From: an uncultured Planktomarina sp.
GTDB taxonomy: Bacteria; Pseudomonadota; Alphaproteobacteria; Rhodobacterales; Rhodobacteraceae
Direction: 5' to 3'
Length of the DNA stretch: 64,000 nucleotides
NCBI GenBank assembly: GCA_905182455.1
Contig: CAJJBJ010000001.1
Coordinates: forward strand, 38,501-102,500
Part shown: piece after piece, positions 17,439 to 28,737 of the stretch
Numbering within the stretch: the stretch's first letter is position 1
How the letters are laid out: every line of letters begins with the position of its first letter
Program-made: the position numbers and the translations under genes
Notes under the pieces: model-generated
Databases searched by the model: none
Seen by the model: the letters and a program-made list of their open reading frames with translations, nothing else
Told to the model about the DNA's origin: nothing

Positions 17439-17772
17439 TTAAGATCCTTGTATATCTGCATAAAACGCGGCGACATCAGGCTTCCACCCGAGGGTCATCT
17501 CAGACCCATTCACGATTAAGGGCCGCTTCATCAAAGTGGGATGCGCTTTTAACAATTCCAACGAATCCATGGCCCGCGCTTGCTCGTCCAAACCACGCCA
17601 TGTAGTGGAAGATTTGTTGATCAAAGCCGCTCCGAATATCTCCAAGGCCATTTTCAGAACATTTCTAGGGACACCAGACTCCCGCACGTCAACATATTCA
17701 ATCGTTATGTTTTTAATAGGCTTTTCGAGCGGCGCGGCAACTGTCGCATGAATTTAATCCGTAGAGTTTCAT
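17439..17772 (-). pseudogene. ArsC/Spx-family (YffB-like) reductase gene with a frameshift
   Basis: From an ATG at 17772, preceded by AAGGA, the minus strand reads MKLYGLNSCDSCRAARKAY and then a TAA. The remaining protein is found in the next frame (ITIEYVDVRESGVP, INKSSTTWRGLDEQARAMD, HPTLMKRPLIVNG) to a stop at 17439. Together the parts make a complete ArsC-like thioredoxin-fold protein of the YffB/Spx group, about 111 residues, with the CxxC at residues 9-12. The whole span is 334 nt, one base more than a multiple of three, consistent with a single indel in the A-rich region around 17710-17725. It is either a recent pseudogene or a sequencing error. Confidence 0.75.
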
Positions 17773-17922
17773 CAATTTTTCCTTGATTTTATTTCCATTC
17801 ACACAATTGTAGAGTTGTGACACCTAAAAACGAATATTTATTCGCAGTATTTTGGTTTTCAGGGCCCTGTCATGCCACCGGCGAAGTGTCCGGCGAGCAA
17901 CTATGAACTAGGAGAATAAGAT

Positions 17923-18132
17923 ATGCCTCTGGGCACAGTAAAATGGTTTAACACCACAAAAGGCTTTGGCTTCATCGAACCCGAAGGTGGTGGCAATGAT
18001 GTTTTTGTTCATATCTCAGCTGTAGAACGTGCTGGAATGACAAGCTTGGCCGACAACCAAAAAATTAATTACGAGTTAATTGAAGGGCGTGATGGCCGTG
18101 AGATGGCTGGTGAATTGAGCCGCGCCGACTAA
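17923..18132 (+). CDS. Cold-shock domain protein (CspA family)
   Basis: A 69-residue single cold-shock domain with both RNA-binding motifs: KGFGFIEPE (RNP1) and DVFVHISAV (RNP2). The opening MPLGTVKWFN is canonical. It would bind single-stranded nucleic acid and act as an RNA chaperone. AGGAG lies 9 nt before the ATG, and a 150-bp leader with no ORF and a short AT-rich hairpin (around 17833-17846) precedes it, as is common for cold-shock genes whose 5' UTR controls expression. Whether it is cold-inducible cannot be told from sequence. Confidence 0.93.
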   Translation: MPLGTVKWFNTTKGFGFIEPEGGGNDVFVHISAVERAGMTSLADNQKINYELIEGRDGREMAGELSRAD

Positions 18133-18209
18133 TCTGAGTTCGGTCATTGCAAACGGAGACGCATCCGCAAAAAGCTAGGCTCGCCTAGGAAGTATGGTTT
18201 TGCGACTCA

Positions 18210-18241
18210 AAAAGCTGCATTGGGGCAATCTATGCCCCAAT
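18210..18241 (-). terminator. Terminator overlapping the thyX stop codon
   Basis: ATTGGGGC at 18219-18226 pairs with 18234-18241 (8-bp stem, 7-nt loop containing the thyX stop). On the minus strand it is followed within ten bases by CTTTTTG. It probably ends thyX and may also serve the convergent csp transcript. Confidence 0.6.
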
Positions 18242-19141
18242 AACACCTTCAAATTCGCGCCATTCACCTTTGCTCATACCTGAGGTTTCATGCGTCACCT
18301 TTTCGCCCGCTAACATTCGGCGCACGCAATCCAGTGATTTGGCTGACAAGACAGCACCACCCAAGCGATAATCCTCAAAAGCACCATAAGCAGCTGGAAC
18401 CCAATCGCGCACCATGTCGCAAATCGCTTCCGCATAGACCCTAATTTCATACTGCGCATGGGCATCTGCCCGCAAACGCAAGAAGTGAAACAGGTTGTGC
18501 AGATCGACCTTCCAATACCATTGCGTATAGATATTGGCCGGTAAGTTCATCCGCGCCAATTCCCGCGCCAGACCGTCTTGGCCCTCGTCAGAGATCATCG
18601 CTTCATAATTATCATAGGCGCGGTTGCTGTCAGTTTTCAAAATCTCAAGAACCCGAGCCGCCTCAGCACCTTGCAGCACCCGACCACGACCTTGATTGTT
18701 GACCACAGATTGCGCCGCCAAAGAATCCGCCTCGGGGATATAAAACTCCCGATCGAGGATGGAATAGCGCGCTGAGTATTCATTTACATTCGCCGTCCGG
18801 TGCCGGATCCACTGTCGCGCCACAAAGACTGGCAGCTTCACATGCAATTTAATTTCGCACATCTCAAACGGAGTCGAATGCCAATGACGCATCAAATAGC
18901 GGATCAATCCAACGTCGTTTTGTACAGATTTTGTGCCTTTGCCATAGCTCACTCGGGCAGCCTGACAGATGGCGGCATCATCGCCCATATAGTCGATAAC
19001 CCGAACAAAACCATGATCCAACACGGGCTGCGCTTTATAGAGATGGTTTTCCATCCCAGGCGCCACGGCCCTCAAGGTTGGCTGAGGATTTGATCGCAGC
19101 TGATCAATTTCTTCTTGTTGTTCTGGTGTCAGCAGCATCAA
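18230..19141 (-). CDS. thyX: FAD-dependent thymidylate synthase
   Basis: A 303-residue ThyX that methylates dUMP to dTMP with FAD, NADPH and methylene-tetrahydrofolate. The ThyX signature RHRxxxxNExSxR is seen as [13 protein letters not shown] (residues 113-125), followed by [11 protein letters not shown], and the substrate-binding [15 protein letters not shown] near residue 215. The start used is the first of two consecutive ATGs, behind AGGGGAT. No thyA-type gene is seen in the window. It stands alone, convergent with the cold-shock gene. Confidence 0.96.
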   Translation of the reverse strand: MMLLTPEQQEEIDQLRSNPQPTLRAVAPGMENHLYKAQPVLDHGFVRVIDYMGDDAAICQAARVSYGKGTKSVQNDVGLIRYLMRHWHSTPFEMCEIKLHVKLPVFVARQWIRHRTANVNEYSARYSILDREFYIPEADSLAAQSVVNNQGRGRVLQGAEAARVLEILKTDSNRAYDNYEAMISDEGQDGLARELARMNLPANIYTQWYWKVDLHNLFHFLRLRADAHAQYEIRVYAEAICDMVRDWVPAAYGAFEDYRLGGAVLSAKSLDCVRRMLAGEKVTHETSGMSKGEWREFEGVIGA

Positions 19142-19234
19142 TATCCCCTAAGTTAACTCCATCTGGAGCGATTCCCTGAACACTATATATGGAGCAATCC
19201 AAAGGATGAACCTACTATATAAAGGTAAATGAAA

Positions 19235-19657
19235 ATGAAATATCTACACACAATGGTCCGAGTCGCGGATTTAGAAGCTTCAATCGCGTTTTTCGCCCTT
19301 TTGGGGCTCGAAGAAACCCGCCGTTGGGATAATGACGGTGGCCGATTCACCCTGGTTTTCATGGCCCCCTCAGGCCAACATGAATGCCCCGTTGAGCTGA
19401 CTTACAATTGGGACGGCGACGAAGGCCTGCCCTCTGACAGTCGTCACTTCGGGCATCTCGCTTATGAAGTGAAAGACATCTACGCAACCTGTCAGCATCT
19501 TATGGACAATGGAATCACCATCAATCGTCCGCCGCGTGAGGGTCGGATGGCGTTTGTACGCAGCCCAGACAATATTTCCATTGAGCTTCTGCAAGAGGGT
19601 GACAACCTCCCCCTTGCCGAGCCTTGGATAAGCATGAAAAACACTGGCAGTTGGTAA
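19235..19657 (+). CDS. gloA: Lactoylglutathione lyase-like VOC protein (glyoxalase I)
   Basis: A single VOC-fold protein of about 140 residues that matches glyoxalase I of alphaproteobacteria: LHTMVRVADLEASIAFF at the N-terminus, the metal ligand Glu in PVELTYNWD, the His of HFGHLAYEVKD and the C-terminal SPDNISIELLQEG with the catalytic Glu. It would convert the hemithioacetal of methylglyoxal and glutathione to lactoylglutathione. The second of two near-adjacent ATGs (19235) is chosen because AAAGG sits 9 nt upstream; the ATG at 19229 is only 3 nt from it. The next gene overlaps its end. Confidence 0.85.
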   Translation: MKYLHTMVRVADLEASIAFFALLGLEETRRWDNDGGRFTLVFMAPSGQHECPVELTYNWDGDEGLPSDSRHFGHLAYEVKDIYATCQHLMDNGITINRPPREGRMAFVRSPDNISIELLQEGDNLPLAEPWISMKNTGSW

Positions 19658-20385
19658 CCTTTTCGGCTTTTAGATCGCTTGCGGCGGCAGCTCTGGTTGT
19701 TGCCGCAAGCCTTTCCTCAGCGCAAGCGGCTTGCCGGCAGGCTTTAGCTTTAGGCTTGGATGTCTCCGGCTCAGTGGATGCCGAGGAATATCAGTTACAA
19801 TTGCAAGGCTTGGCCGCAGCGTTGAGCAGCCCCGATGTGACCTCAAGCATTTTATCCATGCCCAAAGCTCCAGTTAAGCTGTTGGTGTTTGAATGGAGCG
19901 GACAGAACTATCAACGAATTCTCGTCCCCTGGACCGAGATTTTAAATGATCAGACCCTGCAAAATCTCTCAGCTGAATTGCGCCAAGCAATGCGACGCGA
20001 CGCGCCACCCACCACCGCATTGGGCAAGGCCATTCAGTCTGGTATCGGGTTTTTGAACCAACAATCAGACTGTTGGAAGCGCACCCTTGATATATCGGGC
20101 GACGGAAAGAACAACACCGGTCCAGAGCCACATCGGGTCAACCTACCTGAACAGATCGGAGATATTGTAATCAATGCATTAATCATTGGTGTCGACGCAG
20201 CCTCCCGCATGTCGCATGCGGAATTGTCCACCGACGAATTGACGGCCTATTTTTCCAATCGGGTTTTGTCAGGTCCCGGGGCATTCTCAGAGGTGGCCAT
20301 CGGCTTTGACGATTATGAACGTGCCATGAGTCGCAAATTATTGCGCGAATTGGAGTTCATCAGCATGAGTCAGTTGGATCAGTAA
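19624..20385 (+). CDS. DUF1194 protein with von Willebrand factor A-like domain, exported
   Basis: About 245-253 residues. A hydrophobic signal peptide (SLAAAALVVAASLSSAQA) precedes a vWA-like domain that opens with the metal-ion-dependent adhesion motif DVSGS (LGLDVSGSVDAEEYQ). DUF1194 proteins are widespread in alphaproteobacteria and their function is not established. No ATG is available at the right place: the frame begins at TTG 19624 inside gloA, and a TTG at 19651 directly before the signal peptide is an equally good start, so the gene is translationally coupled to gloA by overlap. Export to the periplasm is inferred. Confidence 0.82.
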   Translation: MDKHEKHWQLVTFSAFRSLAAAALVVAASLSSAQAACRQALALGLDVSGSVDAEEYQLQLQGLAAALSSPDVTSSILSMPKAPVKLLVFEWSGQNYQRILVPWTEILNDQTLQNLSAELRQAMRRDAPPTTALGKAIQSGIGFLNQQSDCWKRTLDISGDGKNNTGPEPHRVNLPEQIGDIVINALIIGVDAASRMSHAELSTDELTAYFSNRVLSGPGAFSEVAIGFDDYERAMSRKLLRELEFISMSQLDQ

Positions 20386-20405
20386 ATAAATCGGATTTGA
20401 TTGCT

Positions 20406-20564
20406 TCAGTAGCACTCAACCTGACGCAATGATCTGTTGATCTCCTCCACGCCAATCTCATCCAACAAAAGCCGGCGCAATCATTGCACAAGAGCCAAGC
20501 TCTCGAGGTAATAGGCCATGAAGTCTTTGCCATCCTGCGGCTTGTTTGTATTTTGCCCACTCAT
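20406..20564 (-). pseudogene. Small ORF with an in-frame TGA, downstream of sdhE
   Basis: From an ATG at 20564 with a strong GAGGGGG ribosome site 6 nt before it, the frame reads MSGQNTNKPQDGKDFMAYY and seven further residues, meets TGA at 20481-20483 (codon 28), then continues with protein-like sequence (LRRLLLDEIGVEEINRSLRQ) to a second stop at 20406, 52 residues in total. The amphipathic, Leu/Glu/Arg-rich second half suggests it was once coding. It follows sdhE in the same direction. I do not recognise the family. It may be a pseudogene, a 27-residue peptide gene, or an error in the sequence. Confidence 0.45.
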
Positions 20565-20636
20565 TGCAAACCCCCTCAATCTGCTGCTTTGAGCAGTATT
20601 GGGAATATTCGCGAATATTATCTAAACAAGGTGCAT

Positions 20637-22586
<1,950 letters not shown>

Positions 22587-22644
22587 TCTAGCTATATTAG
22601 ACCTTTACCACCTAAATACTTTTCCGCACCCGTGAACATGGGGC

Positions 22645-23001
22645 ATGCAGTTTAAGGTCGAAACCGAGAACCGCCAAAGCAGGCTAGACTCAGAACAGAT
22701 TGCTGTGATCAACATTCGCAATGGCGATGTGAAGCCACATGGCACCTACAGCCGGACGCAAGGCGAAGAACAGTTGATCCAAGACTGGGTTACGCAGCGC
22801 AAAGACCTGCTCGCCCGGCGCGAGATTTATGATATGCTGCGTACGGTGGGCCATCTCAATCTCACGGCGCAATAGGCGAAGTCCAAAGCCAGTTATGATG
22901 ATTTAGAATTGGTAACAGATCAGCTGTTACTCTCCATGCATGATCTGCGTGCTGTTTTGATGCGGAATAAAACTGACCACATGCTAAAAGAAAAGATCTA
23001 A
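22645..23001 (+). pseudogene. Unknown protein gene interrupted by an in-frame TAG
   Basis: The frame from ATG 22645 encodes 76 residues (beginning MQFKVETENRQSRLD, containing YSRTQGEEQLIQDW and RREIYDMLRTVGHLNL) and stops at TAG 22873-22875. The same frame continues without interruption to TAA at 22999-23001 with equally protein-like sequence (YDDLELVTDQLLLSMHDLRA). Read through, it would be a hydrophilic, helical protein of 118 residues. No weak-start region or ribosome site distinguishes the second half. I do not recognise the family. The final codons overlap the stop of the convergent MATE gene by 4 bp. Confidence 0.55.
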
Positions 23002-24356
23002 GCCCGCGTAACACCCGCACGAGTTAAGACCGCGAACCGCGCCCAAAGTAATAAAGCCGCAACCCCCAGGCCGAAGACCAAGCCCAGCCAGATCCCCGTC
23101 TCTTTGAAGTCCAAAACAAAACCTAAGACATAGCTGATTGGCATGCCTATTATCCAATAAGACACCGTCGCGATCAGCATCGGCACTTTGGTATCTTGAA
23201 GCCCGCGCAAAAGGCTCAAGGCCACCACCTGCGCCGCATCCACAAATTGAAACATCGCCGCGACAATCAACAACAGGGTGCCAATGCGCAGGATCTCAGG
23301 GGTCAGTGTATCTTCTGCATCTAAAAATGCACTGATCAGCATATTGGGTGTGGCCAAAAAGAAGAGAATTGCGACCAAAGCCGCCAAAGTTGAAAGCACC
23401 ATCGTGATCGCGGCAATGCGTTGTACGGCCGCCCAATCGCGACGTGCGAAGGCCTTGCCGACCAACACCGTACCCGCCTGAGACAAGCCCAGATGTACCA
23501 TGAAACTCAGCGCCGCCAATTGCAGCACAATCCCGTGTGCCGCCAATTCCAAATGCCCCAGCCAACCCATCATAAATGCAGAGGCCGCGAACAAACCACT
23601 TTCCGCCAAAGCCGTGGCTGAAATTGGTAGTGCGAGGCGCATCACGGCCGCTGTGGCCACCCGATCAAACCGCCAGAAGCGCGCAAACATTTCTTGCTCG
23701 GGGAAATAACGCTGAATGTAAACAACAAAACCTAGCAAAGACAGACCCGCCGCAATTACCGAGGCAATCGCTGCCCCCTGCAATCCCAGCTCTGGCATAC
23801 CCCAATACCCAAAGATCAAAGCATAGTTGATCAGAGCATTGGCAACCAAAACGCCCAAGGAAATCCACAGCACAACGCCCGTATGCTCCAACGCAGAAAG
23901 ATAGCTGCGCAACACAAGCCCCCAAAGCGCCGGCCACAGCCCAAAGCCCGCTATGCGCAAGTAATCCTGCGCCCCCTCCGCCACAATCGCATCTTGTCCC
24001 ATGGACTCAAGAATCGGGGCTGCAAACCACATCGGCAAAAATAACAACCCGGCCGCAATGGTCGACAACCACAGCCCCATCCTCGTGGCGCGTCTGGCCG
24101 ATAGCGGGTCATCTTCTGCCATGGACTTGGCCACCATCGGCAAAATAGCAAAGGCGAAACCAGAGGTGGCGATAAAAGCTATGAACAAGATCTGTGCGCC
24201 CAATGTCACCTGCGCCAAGGCCAAAACTGAATACCAACCGAGCATCAGCGTGTCAGTGGTATGCACCGCAAATTGCGCCACCTGACTGCCAGCCAAAGGC
24301 AAGCCCAGCACCAGCAAGGATCGCGCTTCACGTTTGATTGTTTGAGACTTGTTCAT
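22998..24356 (-). CDS. MATE family multidrug/sodium antiporter
   Basis: A 452-residue integral membrane protein of the MATE (NorM/DinF) family with about twelve transmembrane segments in two internally similar halves. The N-terminal half has the typical LVLGLPLAGSQVAQFAVHTT and the second half begins around FDRVATAAVMRLALPIS. It would export cationic compounds in exchange for sodium or protons. The ATG at 24356 follows AAGG by 4 nt; the upstream extension of 17 residues is rich in Cys and His and unlike the family. Substrate unknown. Confidence 0.9.
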   Translation of the reverse strand: MNKSQTIKREARSLLVLGLPLAGSQVAQFAVHTTDTLMLGWYSVLALAQVTLGAQILFIAFIATSGFAFAILPMVAKSMAEDDPLSARRATRMGLWLSTIAAGLLFLPMWFAAPILESMGQDAIVAEGAQDYLRIAGFGLWPALWGLVLRSYLSALEHTGVVLWISLGVLVANALINYALIFGYWGMPELGLQGAAIASVIAAGLSLLGFVVYIQRYFPEQEMFARFWRFDRVATAAVMRLALPISATALAESGLFAASAFMMGWLGHLELAAHGIVLQLAALSFMVHLGLSQAGTVLVGKAFARRDWAAVQRIAAITMVLSTLAALVAILFFLATPNMLISAFLDAEDTLTPEILRIGTLLLIVAAMFQFVDAAQVVALSLLRGLQDTKVPMLIATVSYWIIGMPISYVLGFVLDFKETGIWLGLVFGLGVAALLLWARFAVLTRAGVTRA

Positions 24357-24589
24357 GAGCCTTTTTAGGCAGCGATGACACAGCTGACCAGTGGAAAAAG
24401 CGTTCACATATTATTCATATATTTCAGGTCTCACTCTCCCCGCGGCGTCGGCAAAATAGGAGAAGTCGCTACAGCTTAAGCGCCCAAACGCGAAATCTAG
24501 TGTAGAATATGGCCCAACATGTTGGGGAGGCCTTTTCTTGCGACGCAACTTCTGCCATGAATAGCGACAATCAAAGAAAGAGCAGCCCC

Positions 24590-26548
24590 ATGGCAAGTGA
24601 CCTATTATCCGCAGCTGATGATACCACCTATGACGCGTCATCCATTGAGGTGTTGGAGGGGCTAGAGCCGGTTCGAAAACGCCCAGGTATGTATATTGGC
24701 GGCACCGATGAACGGGCGCTGCATCACCTTGTGGCGGAAGTGCTCGATAACTCGATGGATGAGGCCGTAGCAGGTCACGCCAATCGCATCGAGGTTGAGC
24801 TTTTGGCCGATTATTCGGTTATGATCCGTGACAATGGCCGCGGCATTCCGGTGGATCCACATCCTAAATTTCCGCATAAATCTGCACTCGAAGTGATCCT
24901 TTGCACACTACATGCGGGTGGTAAATTCTCAGGCAAAGCCTATCAAACCTCTGGCGGCCTGCACGGTGTTGGCGCCTCAGTTGTGAATGCGCTCTCCGAT
25001 TCCATGGTGGTCGAAGTCGCCCGCAATCGTGAATTATATGAGCAACGCTTCTCACGTGGTATTCCGCTTGGGCCCATCCAAAACATAGGTGCAGCCCCTA
25101 ATCGGCGCGGTACCACGGTAACGTTCCACGCGGATGAGCAAATTTTTGGCAAGCACCGTTTCAAACCGGCCCGCATGTTCAATTCCATCCGGTCCAAAGC
25201 CTATCTGTTCTCAGGCGTTGAAATTCGCTGGAAAAGTCAGATTGACGATGGCGAAACGCCAAAAGAAGCCACCTTCCATTTCCCCGGTGGCCTGTCTGAT
25301 TACCTCAACGAAACCCTAGGCAAGGCCAGCACCTATGCGGAAGCCCCATTTGCGGGCACCGTCGACTTCAAAGAGCGCTTCAATGTGCCCGGCAAAGTCG
25401 AATGGGCGGTCAATTGGACGCCCTCTCGCGACGGGTTCATCCAATCTTACTGTAACACCGTGCCAACCCCCGAAGGCGGCACACATGAAAGCGGCTTTTG
25501 GGCTGCGATCTTGAAGGGTATCAAGGCTTACGGCGAATTGGTCAACAATCGAAAAGCCACCAATATCACCCGCGATGATCTCATCGCCGGCGGCTGCGCT
25601 TTGGTATCATGTTTTATCAGCGAGCCAGAATTTGTAGGCCAGACCAAAGACCGGTTGGCGACAGTCGAAGCCCAGCGCTTGGTTGAAAATGCTGTGCGAG
25701 ATCGGTTTGATAATTGGTTGGCCGCCGACACCAAGTCCGCTGGCGCGATCCTTGATTTTCTGGTGCTGCGCGCTGAAGAACGGCTGCGCCGCCGTCAAGA
25801 AAAAGAGACCCAGCGCAAATCCGCCACGAAGAAGCTGCGCCTGCCAGGCAAGCTCACCGATTGCACCTCAAAAACCCGCGAAGGCACAGAACTGTTTATA
25901 GTGGAAGGCGACAGTGCGGGCGGTTCTGGCAAAGGCGCGCGCAATCGCGTCAACCAAGCCTTGCTGCCTTTGAAGGGTAAGATTCTCAACGTGCTGGGGG
26001 CAGCCTCCAATAAGCTAGGCTCCAATGCAGAAATCAGCGATCTTTGCGAGGCGCTTGGCGTCGGCATGGGATCCAAATTCAACGTCGATGATCTGCGCTA
26101 TGACAAAATCATCATCATGACGGATGCGGATGTGGACGGTGCGCACATCGCGAGCCTGCTCATGACCTTCTTCTTTTCGCAAATGCGGCCCTTGATCGAC
26201 GCTGGCCACCTGTATCTGGCCTGCCCACCCCTGTTCCGCCTCACCCAAGGGGCTAAACGTGTCTATTGTTTGGATGAAGCTGAAAAAGCCATGTGGCTGG
26301 AAAAAGGTCTCGGAGGCAAAGGCAAAATTGACGTCAGCCGCTTCAAAGGCTTGGGCGAGATGGATGCAAAGGACCTCAAAGAAACAACAATGAACCCCGC
26401 CACCCGAAAATTGATCCGCGTCACAGTGGATGAGGATGTGCCGGGTGAAACCGGAGATTTGATTGAACGGTTGATGGGCAAGAAACCTGAAAAACGCTTT
26501 GAATATATTCAAGAGAATGCAAGGTTTGTAGAAGAGCTGGACGTTTAA
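24590..26548 (+). CDS. parE: DNA topoisomerase IV subunit B
   Basis: A 652-residue ATPase subunit of topoisomerase IV. The GHKL ATPase domain is evident (LEGLEPVRKRPGMYIGG, EVLDNSMDEAVAGHA, and the ATP lid TSGGLHGVGASVVNALS), followed by the transducer, the TOPRIM domain (ELFIVEGDSAGGSGKGARNR and the acidic DADVDGAHIASLLM) and the C-terminal YLACPPLFRLTQGAKRVYCL segment. It decatenates replicated chromosomes with ParC, which is not in the window. The start at 24590 is the ATG before the conserved region; an ATG 11 codons upstream is possible. Alternative annotation as gyrB is less likely because the protein is shorter than GyrB. Confidence 0.93.
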   Translation: MASDLLSAADDTTYDASSIEVLEGLEPVRKRPGMYIGGTDERALHHLVAEVLDNSMDEAVAGHANRIEVELLADYSVMIRDNGRGIPVDPHPKFPHKSALEVILCTLHAGGKFSGKAYQTSGGLHGVGASVVNALSDSMVVEVARNRELYEQRFSRGIPLGPIQNIGAAPNRRGTTVTFHADEQIFGKHRFKPARMFNSIRSKAYLFSGVEIRWKSQIDDGETPKEATFHFPGGLSDYLNETLGKASTYAEAPFAGTVDFKERFNVPGKVEWAVNWTPSRDGFIQSYCNTVPTPEGGTHESGFWAAILKGIKAYGELVNNRKATNITRDDLIAGGCALVSCFISEPEFVGQTKDRLATVEAQRLVENAVRDRFDNWLAADTKSAGAILDFLVLRAEERLRRRQEKETQRKSATKKLRLPGKLTDCTSKTREGTELFIVEGDSAGGSGKGARNRVNQALLPLKGKILNVLGAASNKLGSNAEISDLCEALGVGMGSKFNVDDLRYDKIIIMTDADVDGAHIASLLMTFFFSQMRPLIDAGHLYLACPPLFRLTQGAKRVYCLDEAEKAMWLEKGLGGKGKIDVSRFKGLGEMDAKDLKETTMNPATRKLIRVTVDEDVPGETGDLIERLMGKKPEKRFEYIQENARFVEELDV

Positions 26549-26568
26549 CACTTTAAGGAGCCTGCTGC

Positions 26569-27003
26569 ATGCCAACCTATGCCATCACCATGCTTGCTGC
26601 CGGAATTGGTATTCCAGTATTGGCGGCGATGAATGCGGCTTTGGGACGCCATCTTGGGGCGCCTATGTTGGCTGGGGCTGTGTTGCTTGCCGTTGGCTTT
26701 CTCACGGCTTCGGTGGTGGCCTTGATCACCGGGCCCGGAGCCCTTGTTAAACTAGCATCCGCTCCCCGGCATTTGCTCTTGGCCGGCTTGTTGCTCGCGT
26801 TTTACGTGCTTTCAATCACTGCCATCGCACCCAAGTTTGGCGTTGGAAATGCGATATTTTTTGTGCTAGTTGGTCAGCTGCTCTCTGCAGCCACGATTGA
26901 CCATTTTGGCCTATTCGGCGCGCAGCCCGTGCCGCTCAGCTGGTCACGTCTCTGCGGGCTGTTGTTGATGGCGACGGGTGTGGTGCTAACGCAAAAGGCC
27001 TAA
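26569..27003 (+). CDS. DMT family transporter, YdcZ/DUF606 type
   Basis: A 144-residue membrane protein with four to five hydrophobic helices (MLAAGIGIPVLAAMNAALG, LLAVGFLTASVVALITG, LLLAFYVLSITAIAPKFG, LLLMATGVVLTQ). This is the half-size DMT-type fold of YdcZ proteins, which probably work as dimers. Substrate unknown. It begins 20 bp after parE with AAGGAG before its ATG and could be co-transcribed. Its stop overlaps by 4 bp the stop of the convergent oxidoreductase gene. Confidence 0.82.
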   Translation: MPTYAITMLAAGIGIPVLAAMNAALGRHLGAPMLAGAVLLAVGFLTASVVALITGPGALVKLASAPRHLLLAGLLLAFYVLSITAIAPKFGVGNAIFFVLVGQLLSAATIDHFGLFGAQPVPLSWSRLCGLLLMATGVVLTQKA

Positions 27004-27989
27004 GCTGGGCCACGGCCCAAAACGCCCACTGCATCCCAAAGCGCATCTGGCACATTAACCTCTGCAATAGGCTCCCGATTGCTGCCAGGCAGACGAGCGC
27101 CCTCTTGCAAAGCCACAGCATCCACCAAACGCGCCAATCTATCGGCAAACCCCGCGTGATGGGTACTTGGGTCAATAATGAAATAGAACTGGCCCAGCCC
27201 ATGCGGCGCGCCTCCAGGCAGCTTCAGCCCACCCACATCCAAAGAGTTTACAGATCCTGTGATGCCCGCAGCCAGCAGTTCGGCCAAAACCCCAAAGCCC
27301 CATCCCTTATATCCGCCAGCCGAAACCAAAGCCCCCAACAAAGCCGCTTCAGGGTCTGTCGTGGGTTCCCCTTGCGCATCCACGGCCCAACCCAAAGGAA
27401 TGGCCCGGCCCGCAGCCTTGGCCATGGTGATCTTACCCAGCGCCACAGCGGAGGTTGAAAAATCAAAATGTACCGCCAAACCGCCTTGCCCATCAGGAAC
27501 AGACATAGCGATTGGATTCGTGCCGATCACCTTTTGGCTGCCACCAGGAGGGGCGACGACTGGGCTTGCGTTTGTGAAGCCAATGGCCAGAAAACCTTCT
27601 GCGGCCAATTGCGAGGTGAAATATCCAAGCGAGGTGCAGGTATGAGCACGGGCCACAGACAGCGATGCCGTGCCATTTTTCCGCGCGGCTGCAATCGCTG
27701 CTGGCAAGGCCGCTTCAAAAGCAGATTGTGCAAATCCAAATTGGGCATCCGACAAAATCGAGCCTGGGCGCGAGGCTGAGACATGCGGATCAACAACGCC
27801 ATCGACCCGGCCCGTGGCCAGTTGAAGGCAATAACTTTCGAGGTAATACAGCCCACAGATCACATTTCCATAAGACTCTGCATCCGCAACCGCGCGCGCC
27901 ACAGAGGCTGCGATCCAATCTTTGGCCCCGTAGGCCTGCAAGGCCGTTTTACTGGCACGTTCAATTTCAGTGGTTGAGACGAGTGGCAT
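27000..27989 (-). CDS. Ldh_2 family oxidoreductase (malate/lactate/ureidoglycolate dehydrogenase type)
   Basis: A 329-residue NAD(P)-dependent dehydrogenase of the Ldh_2 family, distinct from classical malate dehydrogenase. Visible signatures are VARAHTCTSLGYFTSQLAAEG, the nucleotide-binding stretch GTNPIAMSVPDGQG, and the glycine-rich GGYKGWGFGVLAELLAAG. Members reduce or oxidise 2-hydroxy/2-oxo acids, Delta1-pyrroline-2-carboxylate or sulfolactate, so the exact substrate cannot be read. The catalytic His in the family's H-x-G-x-x-x-Y context appears as a Cys/Ser-rich ARAHTCTSLGYF variant. It is isolated from its neighbours and convergent with ydcZ. Confidence 0.8.
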   Translation of the reverse strand: MPLVSTTEIERASKTALQAYGAKDWIAASVARAVADAESYGNVICGLYYLESYCLQLATGRVDGVVDPHVSASRPGSILSDAQFGFAQSAFEAALPAAIAAARKNGTASLSVARAHTCTSLGYFTSQLAAEGFLAIGFTNASPVVAPPGGSQKVIGTNPIAMSVPDGQGGLAVHFDFSTSAVALGKITMAKAAGRAIPLGWAVDAQGEPTTDPEAALLGALVSAGGYKGWGFGVLAELLAAGITGSVNSLDVGGLKLPGGAPHGLGQFYFIIDPSTHHAGFADRLARLVDAVALQEGARLPGSNREPIAEVNVPDALWDAVGVLGRGPA

Positions 27990-28059
27990 AGGCTTTCCAA
28001 TTCACGATGGGCTTTGTCAGTTCTAAAAATCGGGGTTCACAGCGAATTTCAACACAATA

Positions 28060-28737
28060 TTACAAGATCTGGCCCTTACTCAGCCGAACCTGCCGATCCA
28101 TGCGCGCCGCCAAATCCATATTATGGGTGGCAATCAATGCCGCCATGCCCGTGGTGCGAACCAAATCCATTAAGACGCTGAACACATGATCCGACGTTTC
28201 CGGGTCAAGGTTTCCTGTGGGTTCATCCGCCAACAACAGCTCGGGCTCATTGGCCAAAGCCCTACAAAATGCGACCCGTTGCTGTTCGCCGCCTGACATT
28301 TCACTCGGCCGGTGATGCCCACGGTCTGCAAGCCCCACTTGGTCCAACAGCTGCAAAGCGCGCAACCGTGCTACTGAGGGTTTGAGACCCGTCGCTTGTT
28401 GCGGAAGCATGATGTTTTCCACTGCCGTAAATTCAGGCAGTAGATGATGGAACTGATACACAAACCCAATCTTCATACGCCGCATATCTGTGCGCAACCG
28501 ATCCCCGGCATGGCCCATGTCTTGCCCCACAATTTGCAAGCCCCCGCTGTCAGCGGTATCGAGCAAACCGGCAATGTGCAGCAGAGTTGATTTGCCCGCG
28601 CCAGAAGGTGCCACAAGCGACACAACTTGCCCCGCCTCCAGCGTCAAATCACAATCTTGCAACACCGGTACTTCATTGGCGCGGCCCGGATTGTAAGACT
28701 TATATACGCCAGCCATTTTCAGGATCGGTTCACTCAT
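28060..28737 (-). CDS. lolD: Lipoprotein-releasing ABC transporter ATPase LolD
   Basis: A 225-residue ABC ATPase of the LolD/MacB clade that energises extraction of outer-membrane lipoproteins from the inner membrane. Walker A is [13 protein letters not shown] (Ala replaces the more usual first Gly), the signature is [17 protein letters not shown], Walker B is [12 protein letters not shown] and the LolD-clade [20 protein letters not shown]-loop region is clear. The ATG at 28737 follows GAGG by 9 nt and lies 8 bp inside the end of the permease gene, so the pair is translationally coupled. Confidence 0.93.
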   Translation of the reverse strand: MSEPILKMAGVYKSYNPGRANEVPVLQDCDLTLEAGQVVSLVAPSGAGKSTLLHIAGLLDTADSGGLQIVGQDMGHAGDRLRTDMRRMKIGFVYQFHHLLPEFTAVENIMLPQQATGLKPSVARLRALQLLDQVGLADRGHHRPSEMSGGEQQRVAFCRALANEPELLLADEPTGNLDPETSDHVFSVLMDLVRTTGMAALIATHNMDLAARMDRQVRLSKGQIL

